Shown here: positions 47,795 through 58,802 of the stretch, one piece after another
Layout: the number at the start of each line of letters is the position of its first letter
Position numbering within the stretch: position 1 is the stretch's first letter
NCBI GenBank assembly: GCA_024138025.1
Contig: JAMXBD010000093.1
Coordinates: 1,240,001-1,304,000, forward strand
Direction: 5' to 3'
Length of the DNA stretch: 64,000 bases
Origin: Combretum micranthum
Taxonomy: Eukaryota > Streptophyta > Magnoliopsida > Myrtales > Combretaceae
The notes under the pieces: generated by a model
Told to the model about the DNA's origin: nothing
Databases searched by the model: none
What the model saw: only the letters and a program-made list of their open reading frames with translations
Program-made: the position numbers and the translations under genes

Positions 47795-48506
47795 TGCGAT
47801 CAAGAACCACTCCAACCTATAATAGTGACCCGATATCTAGATTTGGAATTAGAATCTAGATCGTCTGAGAAAACTCAATGGAAACCACAACCCATTACCT
47901 ATATGGAGGCAAGAACCTTGGTATAATGAAGACGCCATAACCGGTGATGAGATTCGATTGATAAGTCAAGGGGTGAACGCTATGGGCAAATTTTCGATAA
48001 GTTCAAAACAAGTTCTTTCCAAAACTCATAGAGAGGAAACTCTCATATTTTCGTTCATATGAATAAACTCATAACTTCTCTTCATATGTTACAAAGGATA
48101 GGTTTAAATAGGCCTTTGATAGCCTCAAAACTAAGCAACTAATAAAATAATAAAAATTGCATAAAGACCCTAGAATAAACCCTAAACATCAACTAAACAA
48201 AGTTGTAAGGAATAAATAAAAGTTGGCATTGTTGCATGTAGGTCGGCAAGATGGCCGGCAGCTTGTCCTTGAAGGCAGCAGTGTTGGCCATGTAGGCTGC
48301 CAGCTTTGAGACAGCTTTTATCTTGGCTCGCTCCAAAACTTGAAAATCGTCAATCCTTTAAATCCCAAATTATCCTATCAGCTCCCTTGGGTCTCTTGGT
48401 TCTTGTTTTAATCTTTGAAGCTTCCATCAGTGTGCCTATAGTCCCTTCAAATGGTTTGTTGAACTTCAAATTGGATGGCTTAAAAATTGAGGCTTCTAGG
48501 ATCACA
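47795..48506 (-). repeat. 5' LTR of the mini-element
   Basis: 712 bp. Begins (plus strand) TGCGATCAAGAACCAC and ends AGGATCACA, like its partner, with small differences such as ACACC/ACTCC near the start. The short ORF at 48306 has no domain. Confidence 0.9.
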
Positions 48507-49526
48507 TTACATCTTAAATGAACTAGAACTTAAAGATGACTAATAATTGATTGTTGCTTGTGTTTGTGTATTAAATCTAGTCCGGAGAGCAACAACCTTA
48601 TTGGTGATGCCAATATGGTAGTTAGACACTTAAGCCACCCTCTTATAATGATGTAATGATAATTCATAGATGGCTTAGCGAGTAACTGATAGGGAAAACA
48701 GTACCAGAGCAACATTTACCTAAGCTTAGAGAGAAATAACATAGTATGACTTACGTTTATGGGATCGGTTAAGCCGTATTGTATTATGGACTGAGATAAG
48801 TAGAGATGCGTAATGACTATGAACCCTAGAGGAAGCTATTTTCCTTTTTCATTATATCATATAGGAGATATAGGAATTCGGGTTGCCTATATCAATCCCC
48901 TGAGTAGTTGCTGCTACTCAAGACTCCTAGATTCCTAGAGGCGTGTTCTTAGAGTGTGACTGCTTCAGTATTGATTTGTTTTACTTTAATTTAAAAATAT
49001 AAACTGTTGATTGTTGTATTGCATTAGATTAAGCATGTATGACATCTTGTGTGTGCTTGTATTGCTGCTCTTCTTTCCAAGTATTGATTTGATAATGATG
49101 ATGATTGCTTTGAATATGGGATGACTTTAGAAGAGTTTGTTGAAGAGTGAAAAGGGTTAGGATGGCTGGATGTCTTTATTTTATCTTGTGTTAGAACTGG
49201 ATTTATTCTTTTGGAACTTGTAATTTTTTTTCCTTTAAAGGCCTAGTTATGGAGCCCAAGGTTTGTAATTTAAACTTTAAAGCTTTGTTTTACGATGAAT
49301 ATGTATTCTTTGATAAGAGATACATGATGGTATGATTTTGTTTTAGGAGTTGATCTACTCATGAGAGTAGAAAATGAAGTGTTTTTGTAAAATTTATTTT
49401 ACTGCTGCTAAATTTAGTTGTTTTGAGAATCTGATTATACGATTTTAGAATCTAAAACTTGTATATAATGCATAAGATATTATATGTGGTGGTGGGTACA
49501 TCTTGACCCTAATTTGGGCCATGACA

Positions 49527-50956
49527 TATAATATTATAGCATTCCGGCCAAAACAAAGAAAAAGAAAAGAAAAAAAAAAGATGTACATATATATATATAT
49601 ATGGTATAATAACATACCCGCATATTGGTTTCACGCAACAAAAACACTATTGCAAGAACAACACACACATTCTCATGAAAGTAAGAAAAATATTGCACAT
49701 GACATCGAAATCGGTACATATCATACTCGGATATGGTTTTAAGAGTAGACAACTTCCAGCATGCAGTCATGTACATGTTCATATATTTACCATTTCATGT
49801 CTATAACAACATTATATGGCGGACATAGTAGAAATGAGAAACCACTCACCATGGCCTTGTCATGGTTAGTTGTAGTAATCCGGTGGTAGCTCGGAATGGT
49901 CGAGATTGCCTACATAGATTAGAAAACGAGTGTACTTACTAAAGGATAAATTCTTAGCTTACAACCTTTACTCTATTCCTACCTTCCCTTTTAGTTTTCA
50001 TTATTATTAGCACTTTTACGATGCTATTAGCTTGTTTGGTGAAAAGATAAAGTAAAATTGTTGAAACTTATTTTACGAGTCCCGTATCAAAGCCTAAGTT
50101 CAAGTTCGGAATGACGACGGGGTCTTTTTGTTACCAAGATATGCTAATGACCGATCCTGGCAAAATCTTAGCTAGTCGAAAGCTTACCCGAGAATTAAGC
50201 TTGCACTTGTTTCCTAGTTTTTGAACTTGTTTCCTCTTTGGTGTTTGGGGTGTTGTGAAGAGTGGACGGAAACGATTTTGATTAGCTATGGTGAATAAGT
50301 CATATTTCATATAAGGAGAGAGTGAATGGTTGAAAAGAATGAAAGTTGTCTGATTCAATGCATATAAGGTAGAAGCAAAAATGAGAAAAGTAATACAAGG
50401 ATAGAAAAGGGCTGGTGCATAGTCCAATGGAAAAGAGAAGTGGTTCTAGTGCAGTGCACCATTTGAACTTGATAGAAAATTTTTTTCCATTTATTTAGCA
50501 ATTGACATGTGTGAAGTGACTTGACATAAATTACTTTTCATGGATATGAAAATAATTGAGAAGCAAAATTCTTGATTTGTGGACTGCTATTACCACAAAT
50601 TCAATTTGTATCTTTTCTCTTCCTTTGTCTCTCTTTTTTTTTTTCATTTTTATTTGTTGTTGGTTTTCTTGCTAATGCTTTTACATTATTAGAATTATTT
50701 ATTAAAATCTTAATATCTCTTAATTTACTATAATACGAATTTATGTATCTATTTATTATATCTAAGTTAGTAATTAGAATTGTATGGTGCCTCATCATTC
50801 ATTTTTCTTATTGTAATTAATTTCAAAATTTAGAAGTTTTATAGTCATCTATTTATAATGGGTCTAATTATTATACAGTAATTAAAATATATATAACTAC
50901 TCTTTATTACTTTTATTTATTAATATGTATACAAAATTTTTGGGATTTTACATCCT
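49527..50956 (-). mobile_element. 3' LTR of chromovirus G, truncated by B2
   Basis: On the minus strand it begins TGTAAAATCCCAAAAATT right after the polypurine tract. It contains the exon-like core GATTACTACAACTAA (49880-49866) and a GTGAGT donor (49849). The sequence expected after the donor, including an acceptor, is missing because B2 abuts at 49526. No TG/CA end is visible there. ORFs inside (49503-50798) have no domain. Confidence 0.6.
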
Positions 50957-50972
50957 ACCCCTCTTCAAAAAG
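50957..50972 (-). other. Polypurine tract of chromovirus G
   Basis: The minus strand reads TTGAAGAGGGGTAGGA directly before the LTR start TGTAAAATCC. Confidence 0.75.
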
Positions 50973-53630
50973 TTTTGCCCTCAATACTTTAAGGATACCT
51001 AATCTAGAAAGGAGGTATGAGTACTTTTTTCTCATCTCATCTTCTAACTTTCAGGTTGCTGCCTTCTCTGAGTGTCTACTCCATTGTACCTTCACATACT
51101 AAAGATTTATGTTCCTTAGTTCATGTGTCCAAGTATCCAATATCTTGGTCGGATGCTCCTCATAAGTTAAATCCCCTTTGAACTCAATGGGACTTATCTC
51201 AATCGCATGCCTTGGATAGAGGATATGTTTCCTTAACAAGGACACATGAAAGACATTGTGTATTTTAGAAAACTTCAGAGGAGGGTAAGTCTATATGCTA
51301 CTTCTCCACTTCTTCCAAGATCTAAAATGGACCAACATATCAAGGACTCAACTTGCCCTTTACTCCAAACCATTTTACTCCTTTAAGCGATGTTACCTTA
51401 AGGTACACATGATCTATTGGTTGGGATTCAACTTACCTTCACTTCAAGTCAACCTAAATTTTTTGTCTATCTTCTGCTTCTTTCATTAGTTGTTGTATGG
51501 TGGCTACTTTTTCCATAGTTTCCCATATTAGATCGGGGTCTGCAACTATCTTCTTCACATCATCCCAATATAAAGGAGATCTACATTTTTGTCCATAGAG
51601 AGCTTCTTATGGGGGCATTTGAATAGATGAGGGATAATTGTTATTGTAGGCAAATTCCACTATTGGTAGGTACATATCCCAACTTCCTTTAAACTCTAGT
51701 GCACTTGCCCTTAACATATGCTTGAGGGTTTGTATGGTGCGTTTAGATTGTCCATCGGTTTGTGGATCGTAGGCTGTACTAAAATAAAATTTGGTGCATA
51801 AGGCTTGATGTAGGCTCTTCTATCTAGAACTTTAACATAAACCGTGGATCTCTATCAGATGCGATATTAATAGACACTCCATGTAACCAAACAATCTCTT
51901 TAATATATAACCTTACCAACTTTTGAAGAGAGTAACTAATGTTGATTGGCAGAAAATGAGCACTCTTTGTCAACCTATCCACAATTACCCATAGGTATCA
52001 TATATACTTTTGGTCCTTAGTAAAGCAGTCATAAATTCTATTGTAACTCTTTCCCATTTACTAGGTCTTTGATGCTTGGCTTTAACTGGTTGGCATATGG
52101 AACATTCCGATACAAATTGGTCTACATCTCGCTTCATACCATCCTATCAATACATTGGTTTTGGATCTTGATACATCTTGGTCTATCCAAGGTGAACCGT
52201 GTAACCTGAGTCACTGCAAGAAAACTAGGCTTTAGAGACAAAAATTCTGTCTCTAAACGTAAATTTTCGTCACAAAAACCATCGTCGCAGATTTTATTTG
52301 TCAAATTATAACTACATTTTCTAATTTTCGTCATAGATTTTCTGTCTCTAAAGGCCTGTTTTCTTGTACTGAGTTATAAGCCTCATCCATTATCTTGTCT
52401 CTTAGCTCTTTATAGCTAGGGACATATATTTGCCCATTCATTCTCAAACATCCATTAGTGTGTATTTCAAAGTCTTCATAAGCTTCTTTAGGTAACTGTT
52501 TCCTAATTCCTTGTAGATAATTGTCCACATCTTATGCTTATCTAATCCTCTCTTGTAGGGTAGGTTTAATCATCAAGTTTGCTAGCTTGTAATCCTCCAT
52601 ATTCCTTACCAAGCTTATTTTCAAACTTCCACATTCTCTAGTCTACTCTGTTTATTCTGTAATCAGCAAAGCTAGTTAACTATAGCTTTTCGGCTTAAAG
52701 CATCTACCACTAAGATGGTAATTAATCCCTAAATCATAGTCCTTAATAAATTCCAACCACCTTTTTTTGCCTCATGTTAAGTTCCTTTTGAGTGAATATA
52801 TACATTAAGCTCTTGTGATCAGTGTAAACCTCACATTGTCGGCCATATAAGTAGTGTTGCCAGATCTTTAAGGTGAATACTACAATTCCAATTCTAGGTC
52901 ATGTGCTGGGTAGTTCCTTTTGTGAGGCTTTAGTTGTCTTGATGCATATGCCACAACTTTTCCTCCTTGCATTAAAATGCATCCCAATTTTTTATGAGAA
53001 GCATCACTATAAGCACAAAAAGGTTCGTGATCATTCGACAAGGTTAGTACTGGCACCAAAACCAATCTCTATTTCAATTCTTGAAAACTTTGCTCACACT
53101 TTTCATCCCATTGGAACATAACATTTTTCTAAGTTAACCTAGTGAGTAGCTAAGCGATCTTATAGAAGTCCTTTGCAAATTGTCGATAATACCTCACTAA
53201 ATTAAGGAAACTTTTTATTTCAATTACTGTCGTAGGTTGCTTCCATTCGAGTATCGCCCTAACCTTATCCAGATCCATAGATACTCTTTGATTTGAGATG
53301 GTGTGTCCTAAAAAAAATGACCCAGTCCATCCAAAACTCATGTTTAGATAATTTTGCATCAAGCTTGTGCTCTTTTAGGGTTTGTAAGACTATTCTCAAA
53401 TGATCCTCATGCTCCTCTAAGTTCTTTGAGTAGATCAAGATATCATCTATGAACTTCACAATAAACATATCCAAGTACGGCTTAAAGATCCTATTTATCA
53501 AGTCCATGAAAGCTGCAGGGGCATTTGTCAACCCAAATGGTATTGCTAAGAACTCATAGTGTCCATATCAAGTACGAAAAGTTGTCTATGGAATGTCTTC
53601 TAGTTCAATCCTTAATTGGTGATAGATAGA
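50973..53630 (-). pseudogene. pol: Chromovirus pol, 3' part: RT C-terminus, RNase H, integrase, chromodomain-like tail
   Basis: Minus-strand fragments in order: LRI...[20 protein letters not shown] and the RT active site FIDDILIYS (about 53460-53430); [18 protein letters not shown]; RNase [13 protein letters not shown] and [10 protein letters not shown] (53030-52930); the integrase N-terminal region, interrupted by a MITE at 52212-52371; a zinc-binding H...C..C stretch (SECSICQPVKA, about 52100); VEFAYNNNYPSS and EALYGQKCRSP (about 51650-51580); KIHNVFHVSLLRKH; and a C-terminal chromodomain-like VKVQWSRHSEKAATWKLEDEM (51090-51030). Stops and shifts occur throughout, so it is inactive. The chromodomain-like end and RT wording fit the Tekay/Del chromovirus lineage. 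Confidence 0.9.
52212..52371. mobile_element. CACTA-type MITE, 160 bp, with AGT target duplication
   Basis: The left end reads CACTGCAAGAAAAC...CTTTAGAGACA and the right end, on the other strand, CAGTACAAGAAAAC...CCTTTAGAGACAGAA. These form terminal inverted repeats of about 30 bp with small mismatches. Flanks are AGT (52209-52211) and AGT (52372-52374), the 3-bp duplication expected of CACTA elements. No coding capacity. It interrupts the integrase N-terminal region, whose frame resumes on the other side. Confidence 0.92.
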
Positions 53631-56433
53631 TGTAAGGACTCGGTTTACTTAATCCCCACAATTAGGTATGCTAAATCCCCCAACCACATATAATACCTAA
53701 GTATTATAAAATACTCAAGTATTATACGTAAGGTTGTCTATAAGGAAGATGAATGTATTGACTATTTGTTTAAACTTGTGATAAGATTATATAACTTGAA
53801 TATAAAATTACTCAATACATGAGTAGTTTAATTTTACTTAACTTGGAATATCTTTAGTGCCTTTGACACCTCAAAAGATACAAATCTTATTTATGAACAA
53901 AGCATAAGAAACAAACTTAAAATCTTATTTTACAAACCAAGGCTTTCAACAGCAAGCCAATAACAAAATTACATTTCTTCTTAGTCTTTAAGAAAACTTA
54001 AACATAACAACTTAGTTCATGCATGGGTTTCCTAGCTGTACCACTCGTCCAAGAAGGCTTCCCAATCGATCCCGTATCCCATATCATCATAGCAATCATC
54101 ATCAATATCACCTGCAAGATAGTATCATAAGCTAGAGGCTTAGTATGCAATATCACAAAACAAATACGAAATGTCAAGCACACCTAGCCTAAACGTAATG
54201 CGACAAACAATAATTTGATTATCTTTGGTTAGGTAAGTCAATCATAATTGGAGTATTCAAACTCCAATTACAATCTTAGGACTCTCGAGGTCCTAAGTAA
54301 CAGTAGCTGCTCAAGGGGTTGTTATAGGCTGTCCTAAGACCGATAACTCCTATACCTACAAAATAGAGTAATAATCTCATCTAAGGTTAATAGCCATTAC
54401 ATAACTTTACTTAACTTAATCCATAATATCATTTATTTCAATCGGTCCCATAAGCGTGAACTAAATCATATTACCCACTTAGCCACTCATATATCACCAT
54501 TGCATCATGACTATGTGGTCTAAGCGTCTAAGTACCGTGTCATTGCATCATGGCAAGGATGTTGCTCCTCAGACCAGATTCAATGACAAAAAGCACAACA
54601 ATTTCAATTCAATTTAATTCATCTTTAGTTAAATCTATTTAGAGTATGCCTAACTTACTAATAATCAAACAGGCTATTATGTACTTGATCTATTTGATAA
54701 TAAACCTGTGTTTAAACCCAACTGAGTATATGAGTCTGTAAAGAAAATCATTTCATGTTAAACTTCTTAGTCATATTAAAATAATAACTCATTAAAGAAT
54801 CATTATACTTAAACAAGATTCAAATCATCTCATATTTAACTCATATAAACACAACTGCATATTTCATATTTCATTTGTTATCTATCTATCATCATTAAGG
54901 ATTTATTTATTTATTTATTATTTATTTATATGAACAGTACCAGAGGGTATGTTATGCCATGACCTAGGAGGTGATAAAGATTACGGGAATCATCATGCCC
55001 ATGAACTTGGGCCGTAATAAACATAATTGATCTTGTCATGCCCGTATTAGGAGATTACGCCCCCTTTATGGTTGTGATATAGACCATGATATCCATTATG
55101 CTCGTATCAAGCTTTATAAAAGTTTCTTCAAAAGCAATCCCGAGGAGATAATGGGTCTCATTATAGTTGTGATATACCTTTAGGAACTTCACTGCAAAAA
55201 TAATGGCCTTCATAATGGCTAAGTGGTTTCAAGCTTTTGAAAACACTTAGAAAAGATCACCGACTTTGTAACGATCGTGATCAAGCTTTGAAAATTCATT
55301 CGACAAGATAACAACCTCAACAACGGTAGTGATCAATAGGAAAAATTAACTCCGAGAGGATAACGACCTCTATTATGCCCGTTATGAATAAGGCAATTAT
55401 CCTATGGTACTTGTTTCGAAATTTTTAAAGTCTTATATCTTCTAACTCTTTAATAAACTCTTATGTGATTGTAAAAACATGCAAAAGCTAGTCTTTAAAC
55501 ACAATACTAAGCATCATCATGTTCACTTGCTTACATGAGTCTATTCCACATATATATAAATATACAACAACTTAACTAAAAAAAAAATAATCTTATCATC
55601 CATTCTTATTGAGCTTTGTTACTACTCAAATCATTTAAGTTTTACTTATTTATCTTTTTCAACATCAATACATGCACCAACTCATCATAAACTCCATATA
55701 TCGTTTTGTCAAACACCTAAGGTATATATATCTATTTACATACCTATTTCAACATACACCATGCCATGCCTTTAATTCATATAAAACATCAAAGTTCTAC
55801 TTCTATCTATCGTTAATAACACTCAAGATCATAATTTACCAAGACAAACAAGAAATTAACTTTATTTACTTTTAGAGATATCTCTAGAGATCAAGTTGTC
55901 TTTCTCTACTTCCTTAACTTGATTCTCACTTCTATTACTATTGTCTCCTACTTCCTAGCCTTGGATCTAAATTGTGATGGCTCAAAAGGAATTTTAATAG
56001 ATGAAATTCGGTTTGGTTTGAGGTTGAAAAATACAAGAAAAAGAGGAAAATAGGGTCTATTTTGGATGATGATATTTGTTTATTTTTTTACTTTTCAGCA
56101 CTTTATAATTCTTTAGAAGATGCTACAAAAAACATGGGCTTGAGCGATGGTCATATGGGCTTGGTTTATTAATTTAATTGGTCTTGGGTTTAACATTTGG
56201 GCTTCAAAATCTACTACGGATCTCATTAAACACACATACGTGTCAATTTAATACAATTCCAGAAACAAATATATTTCTAAAATTTTACTTACACACTAAT
56301 ACCTTAATTACGAGAATTTCTCATACCATCAAATTAAATTACATTAACTTAACTATAACAATTTAAATCATAAATCATCAATTAATCATACAAAAATAAA
56401 TTAATTTAGTATTTTAAAGTTTTAGTTATTTCA
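53631..56433 (-). mobile_element. Solo LTR B3 (2,803 bp) inside reverse transcriptase
   Basis: On the minus strand it starts TGAAATAACT and ends GAGTCCTTACA. Flanks are ATAGA (53626-53630) and TTAGA (56434-56438), a four-of-five match. Reverse-transcriptase residues run up to both sides, so the insertion point is exact to a few bases, between the conserved F-S-K-I-D-L region and Y-H-Q-L. It shows the B order: GACTCTCGAGGTCC/TGCTCAAGG (54290-54330), ACGGGC/ATGAT-type repeats (54950-55390), and an acceptor CTTGCAG at 54112. Non-coding; ORFs at 53998, 55672 and 56178 are chance. Confidence 0.88.
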
Positions 56434-57303
56434 TTAGATTTAAGGGCTATTTAAGAAAACACACTTACCCCTTTTAATTGATCAAAAAGGTTATCAATCC
56501 TGAGGACGAGGTACTTATTTTTAATGGTTATATTATTCAATTCCCTATAGCCAATACATAGTCTCGTTGAATAGTCTTTCTTTTTCACAAAAAGAGCAGG
56601 TGCTTTCCAAAGTGATACACTTGGACGAATAATTCTTTATTCAATAGTTCTTGTAACTTGTTCTTTAGCTCTTTTAGCTCTACAGGAGCCATTCTATATG
56701 GTGGCCTTGAAATTGGTCTTGTCCTAGGCACTAAGTCTACAGTGAACTCTACCTCCTTATTTGGGGGTAATCTCGGTAACTCCTTTAGGAAGACTTCGGG
56801 AAATTCCATTGTGACTCGTATATCACTTATTTTTATATGCTCTTTCTCGATGTCCACCGCACATACCAAACGATAGCTCCAAATGAGGTCCTTTTGCTCA
56901 TCCAACCCCGTCACCTTTGACTCTTTCTTATTATGCTTACTTAACTCACCTTTAAACAATAGTTCTCTTTCTCCAAGTCTCTAGTACTAAACCTCTTTGC
57001 TCCTACAGTTTACCTTTGCATTTTATTTTGCCAACCAATCCATTCCTAAGATTAAGTCATATCCTTTCATCTCCAATAATATCAAATTAGTTGGCATGAC
57101 CTTTCCAGCAACATCCATTGGCGAATCTTTGATTAATCAATCAGTTAGGGCTTTATTTCTAGTTAGGATACTCACTTTTAGAGGCACCTTGGAGGCTTGT
57201 ATCCAGATTCCTGTCTTTTGTGCCAATATTGGTGTTACAAAAGAGTGAGTCGCTCCAGTATCGAAAAGTGCATATGCGGTCAGATTAACCAACAAAATAG
57301 ATC
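56434..57303 (-). pseudogene. pol: Chromovirus protease and N-terminal reverse transcriptase
   Basis: Protease: ALFDTGATHSFV (57275-57240) keeps the catalytic D-T-G, with LILGMDWLA near 57030. A linker follows. Then the RT entry motifs [20 protein letters not shown] and [14 protein letters not shown] (56820-56680), [14 protein letters not shown] (with Gly-to-Lys wear) and [17 protein letters not shown] (about 56600-56520), and the DNLFDQLKG region. Stops lie near 57130 and 57000 and there are shifts near 56630. Normally these enzymes process Gag-Pol and copy the RNA. Here the RT is cut by solo LTR B3. The longest open piece is 124 codons (56959-56585). Confidence 0.9.
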
Positions 57304-57433
57304 CTATACAAGTGATTGTTTAGCACAGTATTAAGGTTTATAAGTTCTATTATATATACATATTTTTTTTATATTGACATGTGTGTGTATTTGTATATTT
57401 TTTTGTACTTATGATATTTCACTACTAACTTAC
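57304..57433 (-). other. Putative 130-nt intron between gag and protease
   Basis: The minus strand reads AAAA/GTAAGTTAG at 57433 and TGTATAG/GATC at 57304, with a strongly AT-rich interior (ATATAAAAAAAATATG). The protease frame is open from just after the acceptor. Gag-like sequence lies before the donor, although a stop precedes it in this decayed copy. It could also be an AT-rich insertion that mimics an intron. Confidence 0.4.
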
Positions 57434-58802
57434 TTTTATACAAGTTCTTGTATTTAAGCTTTGTAGTTGAGAAAGGTACCATATCTGCTACTAAGCCACC
57501 ATCATCCTCATACTCATGATCTAAAGCAGTAAGGGAGGCTTCATGTAGATCCCTTAGATGGTCATCGTCAATTGTTCCCTGTGGTACTCCTTCGAGAGCA
57601 TAAACCTTCGTTGCAACTACTGATTTGTTAGATCCTTGACTTTCCTTTCCAAAATGTTTTCCACGATTACTAGGATGAGAAAAACTTGTAGGTTGTCCTC
57701 GGCTTTGCGTTTTCTTTGAGCAAGCGAAGGAATGGTGACTTGCTTGTCCACACGTGAAGCAAACTGTAGCTTTCTTTTTTCGGAGAATTATCTACCTTAT
57801 GATCTTTATTACCATAAACGTAGCAATTATTCATTAACACGGGGTAATCTCTCGGGTAGTGTCCTCCTTTGCATTTCCAAGACTTTATAGCCAATGGCCA
57901 GAGTTAAGATGGCTTAATGCTCGAGTGGCCCACTTGGGACTTTGAGGACCACATGGGGCTCTTTCCTCGGTTGCTTGATTAGTTTCTAAAAGAGGATGCT
58001 TAAAGGAGCTTCCTGTTGGGTAGTTAGCTTCTTTGTTAGCATTAGCCCAACACCTTCTTTCTAGCTTCTTCCAAAACTCTAGCTTTATCTACTAAAGCTG
58101 AACAAGTCCTAATCTCAAACTCCATGAGACGCCTTTGCATCTCAAGCTCCAAACCATTAGGAAACACTTGCATCTTTAAATCATTGCTATTCCTATATGA
58201 AGATGGTGTGAATTAAATAAGTCGACTAAACTCGTTTTTATAATGATCCACTATTTTGCCTCCTTTTATTTACATTAAATAGCTCTACACTCATTTTCAA
58301 CCTTAGACTATCGAGGAAGTGCTCTTTCAAAAATTCTTCCTTGAAGGTTATCCATGTGATAGGCCATGGCAAACTATGCTTCTGTAAATCCTACCAATTC
58401 CATGTTGTTAGCCCACGTAAGTAAGTCCCATGGGCCAAATGTTACTACTTAGGGATCTCGTAAACTATAAAGGGACTTTCAACTTAAGCGAGGCAATCAT
58501 CAACTTCTTTAGGTTTTCCTGCATCTCCATCAAAGAAACGATTTGATTTAATGAAGTTTGGTAGCATGATTCGTCATTGCCTTAGGCCTCATTACCCCTT
58601 ATTAACCCCTTTTGCTTCCATAATTGGTGGTGTTTGCACTTGTGTTGGTGGTGGAGGTGGCACGGCTATTTACTCATGTTGTTGTTGTCCATCGAGAACT
58701 AAGCGATGCAGGATTAAGGTTCGCTGTTGAAGCATAACCTCAATTAGTTGCTCTACTCGATTTGGTTGATCTACTAGTCTAGGAACCTCTCTGGGTTCTT
58801 AT

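Larger units (their letters stand above)
46048..48506 (-). mobile_element. Protease-only mini LTR retrotransposon (2,459 bp)
   Basis: Two LTRs of about 714 bp (46048-46762 and 47795-48506) with TGTGATCC...TTGATCGCA ends on the minus strand, an initiator-Met primer site at the 5' LTR and a polypurine tract at the 3' LTR enclose only 1,032 bp. That interior holds a Ty3/gypsy protease and its downstream linker, but no gag, reverse transcriptase, RNase H or integrase. The right flank restarts with CATCTTAA where the left flank ends CATCCTAA, so the insertion is visible against B1 (about 43030), though the duplication is not a clean 5 bp. The LTRs differ at scattered positions. Confidence 0.88.
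44051..49526 (+). mobile_element. LTR B2, truncated at its start and split by the protease mini-element
   Basis: Pieces 44051-46047 and 48507-49526. The first about 300 bases present in B1 are missing. Landmarks as in B1: CT-rich leader (44450-44560), GTAGTAGTAG (44685), donor-like ATGTAAGTTTT (44722), ACGGGCATGAT-type repeats (45055-45250), and a purine-rich run (45263-45310). It ends TTTGGGCCATGACA, comparable to B1's GGGCATTACA. Non-coding. Confidence 0.65.
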
